46,311 bases of DNA from the NCBI GenBank assembly GCA_903848955.1, contig CAINHS010000066.1, positions 1 to 46,311 on the forward strand, given 5' to 3'. This document shows, in pieces, positions 19,333-26,372 of the stretch (position 1 is its first letter; each line of letters starts with the position of its first letter). The notes beneath the pieces are model-generated. The model had not been told where the DNA came from and did not search any database. It was given only the letters and a program-made list of their open reading frames with translations. This stretch comes from an uncultured beta proteobacterium. GTDB taxonomy: Bacteria; Pseudomonadota; Gammaproteobacteria; Burkholderiales; Rhodocyclaceae. The position numbers and the translations under genes are program-made.

Positions 19333-20331
19333 ATGCATGCCACCCTGCACCTGCTGAGCCATACCGACTTCCCGGCCCTGATGCGACGCTCCATCCAGAC
19401 TCTGCAGTTGAACCTCGGCTACCGCTGCAACCAGAGTTGCCTGCACTGTCATGTCAACGCCGGGCCGGCGCGTACGGAAGAAATGACGGCCGAAACCGTC
19501 GACGCCGCGATCGACTTCCTTGCCGCCAACCCGGATGTCAATGCCATCGACCTCACCGGCGGCGCGCCCGAACTCAATCCGCAGTTCCGCCGCCTGGTGA
19601 TCGCTGCCAGGGCGCGCGGCCTGCGCGTCATCGACCGCTGCAACCTGACCATTCTCGAGGAACCGGGCTTCGAGGACCTGGCCGGATTCCTCGCCGGCCA
19701 CCACGTCGAGATCGTCGCCTCATTGCCTTGTTACCTCGAAGAAAACGTCGACAGGCAGCGCGGCAAGGGGGTTTTCGAGGCAAGTCTGCGCGGGCTCAAA
19801 CAGCTCAATGCCCTGGGCTACGGACGGGAGGCAAGCGGGCTCAGCCTCAACCTCGTCTATAACCCCCAGGGCACCGCCCTGCCGCCGCCGCAGGCGGCAC
19901 TGCAAACGGATTACAAGCAGCACCTCGGCGACCGCTACGGCATCGTTTTCAATCAGCTATTCACCCTCGCCAACATGCCCATACAGCGCTTCGGCAGCCT
20001 GCTGATCTCGAAAGGCCGGTTCAACAGCTACATGGACATGCTGCGCACCGCCCACCGGCACGAGAATCTGGAACAGGTGATGTGCCGCAACCTGATCAGC
20101 GTCGACTGGCAAGGCTATCTTTACGACTGCGACTTCAACCAGCAGCTTGGCCTGGGCTTGACCGAAACGGCCGGGAGGCGACTGCACATCACCAGCGCGA
20201 CACCGGCCCTGCTGCAAAGCCTGCCGGTTCGCGTTGCCGATCACTGCTACGGCTGCAGCGCCGGCCAGGGTTCAAGCTGCGGCGGCGCCCTCGGTCATGA
20301 GACTTCGCCGGCGCCCAGTTGCAGCAATTGA
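19333..20331 (+). CDS. arsS: ArsS-like radical SAM/Cys-rich domain protein
   Basis: 332 aa. The radical SAM cluster motif is C32-x3-C36-x2-C39 (RCNQSCLHCH), followed by DLTGGAPELNPQFRRLV (the GGE-like SAM-binding strand). The C-terminal Cys-rich domain carries MCRNLISVDWQGYLYDCDFN and ends CYGCSAGQGSSCGGAL. This is the family annotated as arsenosugar biosynthesis ArsS or rSAM/selenodomain; some relatives encode selenocysteine in the Cys-rich domain, here all positions are Cys codons. GGAG lies 7 nt before the ATG at 19333. The downstream flavoenzymes and transferases are the families that commonly travel with it. No arsM is in the window, so the true substrate is uncertain. Confidence 0.88.
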   Translation: MHATLHLLSHTDFPALMRRSIQTLQLNLGYRCNQSCLHCHVNAGPARTEEMTAETVDAAIDFLAANPDVNAIDLTGGAPELNPQFRRLVIAARARGLRVIDRCNLTILEEPGFEDLAGFLAGHHVEIVASLPCYLEENVDRQRGKGVFEASLRGLKQLNALGYGREASGLSLNLVYNPQGTALPPPQAALQTDYKQHLGDRYGIVFNQLFTLANMPIQRFGSLLISKGRFNSYMDMLRTAHRHENLEQVMCRNLISVDWQGYLYDCDFNQQLGLGLTETAGRRLHITSATPALLQSLPVRVADHCYGCSAGQGSSCGGALGHETSPAPSCSN

Positions 20332-20334
20332 GCG

Positions 20335-20556
20335 TCAGCCCGGGTCGTGCGGCAACAGCCTGGCCTTGAGGCACTCCGGGCAGAGACAGCTTGCCCCGGG
20401 AGAATCCGCGCTGCCTGTCGCCGGCACCGGCAGCAGGGGCGGCAGGCTCGCGCACCAGCACTCCTTGTCGCCGCCCTCCATGCCGCAGCGAAAGCGGGCG
20501 CCGCATTGGGGGCAGACGTTGGTGGCATCCGGCTTGGTCTGACGATCCGGTTCCAT
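20335..20556 (-). CDS. Cysteine-rich CWC-family protein
   Basis: 73 aa with eight cysteines (15, 18, 24, 33, 35, 57, 59, 62). VCPQCGARFRCGM followed by CWCASLPP is the signature of the Cys_rich_CWC family (PF14375 as I remember it), probable zinc-binding proteins of unknown function. It ends 3 bp from the arsS stop in convergent orientation and its start region faces msrB divergently. Confidence 0.8.
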   Translation of the reverse strand: MEPDRQTKPDATNVCPQCGARFRCGMEGGDKECWCASLPPLLPVPATGSADSPGASCLCPECLKARLLPHDPG

Positions 20557-20677
20557 GGGGCTCGCTTGAAAAATCGATGGAACGCATTGTCACCCACGAT
20601 GACTAACAGCGGCAATCTGTAAAGAATATTCAAGCCGGACGGACCAAGCGGCACGTATCGACCCACAGGAGACAATG

Positions 20678-21178
20678 ATGAACCGTCGCAACTGGATTTC
20701 TCGCATTCCCGGACTCATGGCCGCATTCTCGCTACCAGTCGCCTCTGCCGGCGCAGCGAGCGCATTTCCGCTGACCAGGAGCAAGCGCGAGTGGCAGGGG
20801 CAGCTGCCGGCAGACGCCTACCGCGTGCTGTTCGAAGAAGGCACGGAAATGGCCGGCAGCAGCGCGCTGAACGCCGAAAAGCGCGCCGGCACCTTTGTCT
20901 GTGCCGCCTGCAACCTGCCGCTGTTCGACAGCGCCCACAAGTACGAAAGCGGCACCGGCTGGCCGAGCTTCTGGCAGCCGCTGCCGGGTGGCATCGGCAC
21001 GTCGACCGACTTCAAGCTGATCTACCCGCGCACCGAATATCACTGCTCGCGTTGTGGCGGGCACCAGGGCCACGTCTTCAACGACGGCCCGCAACCCACG
21101 GGCAAGCGCTACTGCAATAATGGCGTCGCCTTGAAGTTCGTCCTGCAGGGCGAAACCCTTCCAGCACTGAGGACATAG
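20678..21178 (+). CDS. msrB: Exported methionine-R-sulfoxide reductase MsrB
   Basis: About 166 aa. An N-terminal signal (NRRNWISRIPGLMAAFSLPV, ending GAASA) has a twin-arginine-like RR. The mature part is MsrB: two zinc CxxC pairs (CAAC, CSRC), SGTGWPSFWQP, HCSRCGGHQGHVFNDGP and the catalytic cysteine in RYCNNGVALKF. Reduces the R epimer of methionine sulfoxide. AGGAG is spaced 6 nt from the ATG at 20678 (an adjacent ATG at 20675 is alternative). Two bases separate its stop from the msrA GTG. Export of both enzymes points to protein repair in the envelope. Confidence 0.93.
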   Translation: MNRRNWISRIPGLMAAFSLPVASAGAASAFPLTRSKREWQGQLPADAYRVLFEEGTEMAGSSALNAEKRAGTFVCAACNLPLFDSAHKYESGTGWPSFWQPLPGGIGTSTDFKLIYPRTEYHCSRCGGHQGHVFNDGPQPTGKRYCNNGVALKFVLQGETLPALRT

Positions 21179-21180
21179 CC

Positions 21181-21795
21181 GTGAAATTCCTGATGCGGAC
21201 GATCTGGCTCTGCGCCTTCCTTGCCAGCGCCGCCCATGCCGACACGCCGGCGGCACCGGCCGTGGTGCCGCCGGGCAGCGCCACGGCGATTTTCGCCGGC
21301 GGCTGTTTCTGGTGCATCGAAAAGGACTTCGAGGCGCTGCCCGGCGTCGTCGAAGTGGAATCCGGCTATACCGGCGGCAGGACGGCCAACCCGAACTACG
21401 AGCAGGTCAGCGCCGGCGGCACCGGGCACGCCGAAGCGGTGCGGGTGATCTACGACCCGCGCAAAGTCAGCTATCCGCAACTGCTCGACTATTTCTGGCG
21501 GCACATCGACCCCACGGTCAAGGACCGGCAGTTCTGCGACACCGGCAGCCAGTACCGCAGCGCCATCTACTGGCAGAACGAGGCCGAGCGCAAGGCCGCC
21601 GAGGCCAGCCGCGACGCGCTGCTGAAGAGCGGCAGGTTCAAGCTTATCCACACCGAACTGGCCCCTGCCGGCGCCTTCTGGCTGGCCGAGAACTACCACC
21701 AGGACTACTACAGGAAGAACCCGATCCGCTACAGCTACTACCGCAAATCCTGCGGCAGGGACGCACGGGTGGAAGAAGTCTGGGGCAGCAAGTGA
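21181..21795 (+). CDS. msrA: Exported methionine-S-sulfoxide reductase MsrA
   Basis: 204 aa. Signal peptide (TIWLCAFLASAAHA, likely cut before DTPAAP) and the MsrA catalytic motif GGCFWCIEKDFEALPGV, followed by GYTGGRTANPNYEQVSAGGT, the RQFCDTGSQYRSAIYW segment and a C-terminal Cys (RKSCGRD) that could resolve the catalytic Cys. Reduces the S epimer. Start is GTG at 21181; ATG at 21193 would also keep the signal. It forms a tight pair with msrB and precedes the membrane flavoenzyme fusion by 13 bp. Confidence 0.95.
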   Translation: MKFLMRTIWLCAFLASAAHADTPAAPAVVPPGSATAIFAGGCFWCIEKDFEALPGVVEVESGYTGGRTANPNYEQVSAGGTGHAEAVRVIYDPRKVSYPQLLDYFWRHIDPTVKDRQFCDTGSQYRSAIYWQNEAERKAAEASRDALLKSGRFKLIHTELAPAGAFWLAENYHQDYYRKNPIRYSYYRKSCGRDARVEEVWGSK

Positions 21796-21808
21796 GCATG
21801 CCACACGC

Positions 21809-23953
21809 ATGAGCCGGCGGCGCCTGCTCCTGCTCCTCGCGCTGCTGGCGGCCGTCGCCGCCTTCGTCGCGCTCGACCTCGGCCGTTACCTCAGCCTCGA
21901 CTACTTCAAGGACAAGCAGGCGGCGATCGAGGCCTGGCGCGCGGCGAATCCGGCCATGGCGGCGCTGGCATTCTTCCTCCTCTATGTCGCGGTCACCGGC
22001 CTGTCGCTGCCCGGCGCGACGCTGATGACGCTCGCCGCCGGCGCAATTTTCGGCCTGCTGGCGGGCACCATCCTGGTGTCGTTCGCCTCCAGCATCGGCG
22101 CCACGCTGGCCTTTCTCGCTTCGCGCTTCCTGTTGCGCGACTGGGTACAGCAACGCTTCGGCGACCGGCTGCGGGCGATCAATTCCGGCGTCGAGCAGCA
22201 AGGCGGCTTCTACCTGTTCACCCTGCGCCTGGTGCCGGCCTTCCCCTTCTTCATGATCAACCTGCTGCTGGGCCTGACGCCGATGCGCACCGGAACCTTC
22301 TACCGGGTCAGCCAGGTCGGCATGCTCGCCGGCACCGTCGTGTATGTGAATGCCGGCACGCAACTCTCCCGCATCGACAGCCTGGCGGGCATCCTGTCGC
22401 CGGCGCTGATCGCCTCATTCACCCTGCTCGGCATCTTCCCGCTGATCGCCAGGAGGATCGTCGGGATGATCCAGACGCGTCGCATTTACGCCGGCTGGAA
22501 CAGGCCGCGGCGCTTCCAGCGCAACCTGATTGTCATCGGCGGCGGCAGCGCCGGCCTGGTCACCGCCTACATTGCTGCGGCAGTCAGATCCGAAGTCACG
22601 CTGATCGAGCAGCACAAGCTGGGGGGCGACTGCCTGAACACCGGCTGCGTGCCGTCCAAGGCCCTGATCCGCTCGGCCCGGCTGCTGTCGCAGATGCGGC
22701 ACTCGAAGGAATTCGGCATCCGCTCGGCGCAGGCAGACTTCGACTTCGCCGAGGTCATGGAGCGCGTTCAGCGCGTGGTGCAGACGGTCGAACCCCACGA
22801 TTCCGCCGCGCGCTACACCGCGCTGGGCGTCGAGGTGATCGAAGGCAAGGCAAAAATCGTCTCGCCCTGGGAAGTCGAGGTGGTCGACAAGGACGGTCGC
22901 AGCCGGCGCCTGAGCACGCGCAGCATCGTGATCGCGGCCGGTGCCCGGCCCTTGGTGCCGCCGATACCCGGCATCGACGCGGTCGGCTATCTGACCTCGG
23001 ACACCGTCTGGGCGCTGCGCGAGTTGCCGCAGCGACTGCTCGTCCTCGGCGGCGGCCCCATCGGCACCGAACTGGCCCAGGCCTTCGCCCGCTTCGGCGC
23101 CCGGGTTACTCAAGTGGAAATGGCGCCGCGCCTGCTGATGAGGGAAGACCCGGATGTCTCCGCGCTCGTCCTGCAGCGCTTCCGCGACGAGGGCATCAGC
23201 GTGCTGCTCGAACATCGCGCCAGACAGTTCGTCATCGAAAACGGCGAGAAAATTCTGATCGCCGAACATCGCGACACCGACATCCGCGTTCCCTTCGATG
23301 CCGTGCTGGTGGCCGTCGGCCGTGTCGCCAACCTCAAGGGCTACGGACTGGAGGAACTCGGCATTGCCACCGGACGCACCATCGAGACCAACGAGTTCCT
23401 GCAGACCAAGTACCCCAACATCTATGCCGCGGGCGATGTCGCCGGCCCCTATCAATTCACCCACACGGCGGCGCATCAGGCCTGGTATGCCGCCGTCAAT
23501 GCCCTGTCCGATCCCTTCGCCAGGTTCCGCGCCGACTATTCCGTGATCCCCCGGGCCACGTTTGTCGACCCCGAAGTGGCGTGCGTCGGGCTCAACCAAA
23601 GCGAGGCAACGGAGCGCGGCATCGCTCACGAAATCACGGTCTACGCCATGGACGACCTCGACCGCGCGATTGCCGACGGCGAGGCGCATGGCTTCGTCAA
23701 GGTGCTGACCGTGCCGGGCAAGGACAGGATACTGGGCGTCACCATCGTCGGCGAACATGCCGCCGACCTGTTGGCCGAATTCGTCCTGGCCATGCGCCAC
23801 GGGCTCGGCCTGAACAAGCTGCTCGGCACCATCCACATCTACCCGACGCTGGCCGAGGCCAACAAATTCGCCGCCGGCGCCTGGAAGAAGGCGCATGCGC
23901 CGCAGAAGCTTCTGACCTGGGCGGCCCGCTTTCATGCCTGGCGGCGCGGATAA
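21809..23953 (+). CDS. TVP38/TMEM64 membrane domain fused to mercuric-reductase-like flavoenzyme
   Basis: 714 aa two-domain fusion. Residues 1-220 are a TVP38/TMEM64 (VTT, DedA-like) membrane domain with GATLMTLAAGAIFGLLAGT and FTLRLVPAFPFFMINLLLG. From about 240 a pyridine nucleotide-disulfide oxidoreductase follows: FAD-binding IVIGGGSAGL, redox disulfide C275-LNTG-C280 (GGDCLNTGCVPSKALI), a NAD-binding GGGPIGTELAQAFARFG, the FAD-binding AAGDVAGPYQFTHTA, and the dimerisation domain ending GTIHIYPTLAEANKFA. Probably shuttles electrons between NAD(P)H and a thiol or quinone substrate at the membrane; substrate unknown. It sits in one operon-like run with msrBA and the transferases, 3 bp ahead of the next gene. 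Confidence 0.9.
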   Translation: MSRRRLLLLLALLAAVAAFVALDLGRYLSLDYFKDKQAAIEAWRAANPAMAALAFFLLYVAVTGLSLPGATLMTLAAGAIFGLLAGTILVSFASSIGATLAFLASRFLLRDWVQQRFGDRLRAINSGVEQQGGFYLFTLRLVPAFPFFMINLLLGLTPMRTGTFYRVSQVGMLAGTVVYVNAGTQLSRIDSLAGILSPALIASFTLLGIFPLIARRIVGMIQTRRIYAGWNRPRRFQRNLIVIGGGSAGLVTAYIAAAVRSEVTLIEQHKLGGDCLNTGCVPSKALIRSARLLSQMRHSKEFGIRSAQADFDFAEVMERVQRVVQTVEPHDSAARYTALGVEVIEGKAKIVSPWEVEVVDKDGRSRRLSTRSIVIAAGARPLVPPIPGIDAVGYLTSDTVWALRELPQRLLVLGGGPIGTELAQAFARFGARVTQVEMAPRLLMREDPDVSALVLQRFRDEGISVLLEHRARQFVIENGEKILIAEHRDTDIRVPFDAVLVAVGRVANLKGYGLEELGIATGRTIETNEFLQTKYPNIYAAGDVAGPYQFTHTAAHQAWYAAVNALSDPFARFRADYSVIPRATFVDPEVACVGLNQSEATERGIAHEITVYAMDDLDRAIADGEAHGFVKVLTVPGKDRILGVTIVGEHAADLLAEFVLAMRHGLGLNKLLGTIHIYPTLAEANKFAAGAWKKAHAPQKLLTWAARFHAWRRG

Positions 23954-23956
23954 GAC

Positions 23957-24652
23957 ATGAGGGCTGATCTGTCCATCATCATGCCGGTGCTCGACGAAGC
24001 GCCGCAGATCGTCGAGCACCTCCTGCGGCTGCAGGCATGGCGGGCGAAGGGCGTGGAACTGATCGTGGTCGATGGCGGCAGCAGCGACGGCACGCCGGCC
24101 CTGGCCGGCCCGCTGGCCGATCGCGTACTGACCGCGCCGCGCGGTCGTGCCGCACAGATGAATGCCGGCGCCGCCGCCGGCCAGGCCGCAGTCCTGCTCT
24201 TCCTCCACGCCGACACGACGCTTCCCGCCAACGCGGTGACGGCGCTGCGAACGGCCATGGACGACGGCGCCGCATGGGGACGCTTTGATGTCCGCATCGA
24301 CGGCCGCCAGCCCTTGCTGCGCCTCGTCGAAGGCCTGATGAACCTGCGCTCGCGCCTGACCGGCATCGCCACCGGCGATCAGGCCATCTTCGTCCGACGC
24401 GAGGCATTCGATCTCGTCGGCGGTTACGCCGATCTGCCGCTGATGGAGGACATTGCGCTGTCCGCCGCGCTGAAGAAACTGGCAGCGCCCGCCTGCCTGC
24501 ATGAAACGGTGCTCACTTCAGGCAGGCGCTGGGAGCGGCACGGCGTGCTGCGCACCATCGTGCTGATGTGGTGGCTGCGCGCCGCCTACTTTCTCGGCGC
24601 CGACCCGGCGCGACTGGCACGACGTTATGGCTACCTGCCGCGTGCCGGCTGA
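23957..24652 (+). CDS. GT2 glycosyltransferase, rSAM/selenodomain-associated transferase 2 type
   Basis: 231 aa GT-A fold. LSIIMPVLDEAPQIVEHL, VELIVVDGGSSDGTPALA and FLHADTTLPANAV (DxD-like HAD) are the donor and metal sites; GDQAIFVRREAFDLVGGYAD and LMEDIALSAALKKL form the acceptor side. This matches the TIGR04283-type transferase that co-occurs with ArsS-like radical SAM proteins. Likely glycosylates a small product of the pathway. ATG three bases after the upstream stop; 3' end overlaps the next gene by 26 bp. Confidence 0.85.
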   Translation: MRADLSIIMPVLDEAPQIVEHLLRLQAWRAKGVELIVVDGGSSDGTPALAGPLADRVLTAPRGRAAQMNAGAAAGQAAVLLFLHADTTLPANAVTALRTAMDDGAAWGRFDVRIDGRQPLLRLVEGLMNLRSRLTGIATGDQAIFVRREAFDLVGGYADLPLMEDIALSAALKKLAAPACLHETVLTSGRRWERHGVLRTIVLMWWLRAAYFLGADPARLARRYGYLPRAG

Positions 24653-25265
24653 ATCCATCGAAATCGCAGTCATGGCCAAGGCGCCCGTTTCCGGCTACGC
24701 CAAGACCCGGTTGATCCCGACGCTGGGCGCGGCCGCCGCGGCGCGCCTGCACCGGCAACTGACCCTGCGCACGCTCGCCACCATCCATGCCGCTGGCATC
24801 GGCGCGACGACAGTCTGGTGCGCGCCCGACGCCGGACACCGGTTCTTTCGTGCCTTGCGACAACGCTGCGGACTCCCCTTGCGCGCCCAAGCCGATGGCG
24901 ATATCGGTCAGCGCATGGCTCACGTCTTTGCCGCCGGCGGCGGGCAGCCGCTGCTGCTGGTCGGCACCGACTGCCCGGCCCTGAACGCCGGCCATCTGCG
25001 GCAGGCCGCCGCCGCCCTGCGTTGCGTCGATGCCGTTTTCATAAGCACCGAGGACGGCGGCTACTGCCTGGTCGGACTGCAACAACCGGCCCCGGAACTG
25101 TTCGACGACATCGCCTGGAGCACCGCCGAGGTCATGGCCCGGACCCGCGACCGGCTGGCGCGGCTCGGGCTGAGCTGGAAAGAAGTGGCGATGCTCTGGG
25201 ATGTCGATCGGCCGGAGGACGTGGCGCGCTGGCAAGCCCTGCGGCAACAGGAGGCCGACGCATGA
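24627..25265 (+). CDS. CofC-like nucleotidyl/glycosyl transferase, rSAM/selenodomain-associated transferase 1 type
   Basis: 212 aa. IAVMAKAPVSGYAKTRLIPT is the nucleotide-binding loop, LLVGTDCPALNAGHLRQA the TDxP motif, and STEDGGYCLVGLQ the product-side motif of the CofC/TIGR04282 group. Members resemble cofactor guanylyltransferases and are paired with the TIGR04283 transferase. The ATG at 24627 overlaps the upstream gene by 26 bp; GTG at 24642 is an alternative. The stop overlaps the next ATG (ATGA). Confidence 0.85.
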   Translation: MATCRVPAESIEIAVMAKAPVSGYAKTRLIPTLGAAAAARLHRQLTLRTLATIHAAGIGATTVWCAPDAGHRFFRALRQRCGLPLRAQADGDIGQRMAHVFAAGGGQPLLLVGTDCPALNAGHLRQAAAALRCVDAVFISTEDGGYCLVGLQQPAPELFDDIAWSTAEVMARTRDRLARLGLSWKEVAMLWDVDRPEDVARWQALRQQEADA

Positions 25266-26365
25266 CGCGCCTGATCCTGATCGGCGGCGGCCATGCCCAC
25301 GTCCATGTGCTGGCAGCGCTGGCGGCGAAGCCCATGGCCGATACCGACGTCACGCTGCTGTCGCCGTATTCCCGCCAGATTTATTCGGGCATGCTGCCCG
25401 GCTGGATCGAAGGCCGCTACGCCATTGAAGACTGCTGCCTGGCGCTCGACCTGCTGGCGCAGCGTGCCGGCGTCCGCCTGGCGCAGAGCGCCTGCGACGA
25501 ACTCGATCTCGAAGCACGGCAGGTGCTCTGCGCCAACGGCGACAGCATCCCGTTCGACCATGTTTCGATCGACAGCGGCCCCGTCGCCCATCCGGATGAC
25601 CTGCCCGGCGCGCTCGAACACGCCTTGCCTGTGCGACCCATCGAAGGCTTTGTCGCTGCCTGGCCCGGCCTGCTGGAGCGGGCGCGGCAATCCGAGTTGA
25701 AGCTGGCGATCGTCGGCGACGGCGCTGCGGCGGTCGAACTGGCCTTTGCCATGCAGGCCCGTTTTGCTGCCGAAGGGCTGGACCATGCGCGCCTCGCCCT
25801 TATCGGCGGCAACCACCGGCCGTTGGCCTGCTTTCCCCTTGCGTTGCGCCGCAAGGCAATGCAACTGCTCGCGGCGAAGGGCATCGCGCACCAGGCAGGC
25901 CGGCGCGCAGTCGCCGTGACGCCAGATCATGTCCAACTCGACGACGGCTCACAACTCGCCGCCGATGCCGTGCTGGTCGCCACTGGCGCGGCGGCGCCTT
26001 CCTGGCCGGCGCACAGCGGACTGGCCACGGACAGTGACGGCTTCATCCGCGTCAACCGGAGGCTGCAGAGCCTCTCCCACCCCTTTGTGTTCGCCGCCGG
26101 CGATGTCGCCGCCTACAGCGACGCCCGCCCCAAGTCAGGCGTGTTTGCCGTGCGCGCCGGGCCGCCTCTGGCTGCAAACCTGCGCGCCCTTTGCTGCGGA
26201 CAGGCCCTGCACGAATGGCTGCCGCAAAAGCGCGCGCTCTACCTGATCAGTACCGGCAACGGCAATGCCCTGGCGTCATGGGGCGGCTTCAGCGCATCCG
26301 GCGCCTGGGCATGGCGCTGGAAGGACAGGATAGACCGGCGCTTCATGGCGCAATTCGGGGCCTGA
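25262..26365 (+). CDS. Stand-alone SelD-N-terminal-type pyridine nucleotide-disulfide oxidoreductase
   Basis: 367 aa. FAD-binding LILIGGGHAHVHVLAALA, IYSGMLPGWIEGRY and the second Rossmann LAIVGDGAAAVELAFAM, then FVFAAGDVAAYSDARPKSGV and AVRAGPPLAANLRA. This is the NDH-2-like family (TIGR03169 as I remember it) that elsewhere is fused to the N-terminus of selenide-water dikinase SelD. Here it is free-standing with no SelD. No CxxC disulfide is visible, so an NADH:quinone-type role is more likely than a disulfide reductase. AGGAG precedes the ATG, which overlaps the upstream stop. Confidence 0.88.
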   Translation: MTRLILIGGGHAHVHVLAALAAKPMADTDVTLLSPYSRQIYSGMLPGWIEGRYAIEDCCLALDLLAQRAGVRLAQSACDELDLEARQVLCANGDSIPFDHVSIDSGPVAHPDDLPGALEHALPVRPIEGFVAAWPGLLERARQSELKLAIVGDGAAAVELAFAMQARFAAEGLDHARLALIGGNHRPLACFPLALRRKAMQLLAAKGIAHQAGRRAVAVTPDHVQLDDGSQLAADAVLVATGAAAPSWPAHSGLATDSDGFIRVNRRLQSLSHPFVFAAGDVAAYSDARPKSGVFAVRAGPPLAANLRALCCGQALHEWLPQKRALYLISTGNGNALASWGGFSASGAWAWRWKDRIDRRFMAQFGA

Positions 26366-26372
26366 GAACCCC

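Noticed and set aside
19333-20331. In-frame UGA selenocysteine in the ArsS-like protein
   Set aside because: All Cys-rich positions are TGC or TGT codons and the only TGA is the stop at the normal C-terminus.
22415-24502. 695-codon minus-strand frame across the flavoenzyme fusion and first transferase
   Set aside because: Same shadow pattern; the plus-strand genes have complete FAD, NAD and GT motifs.
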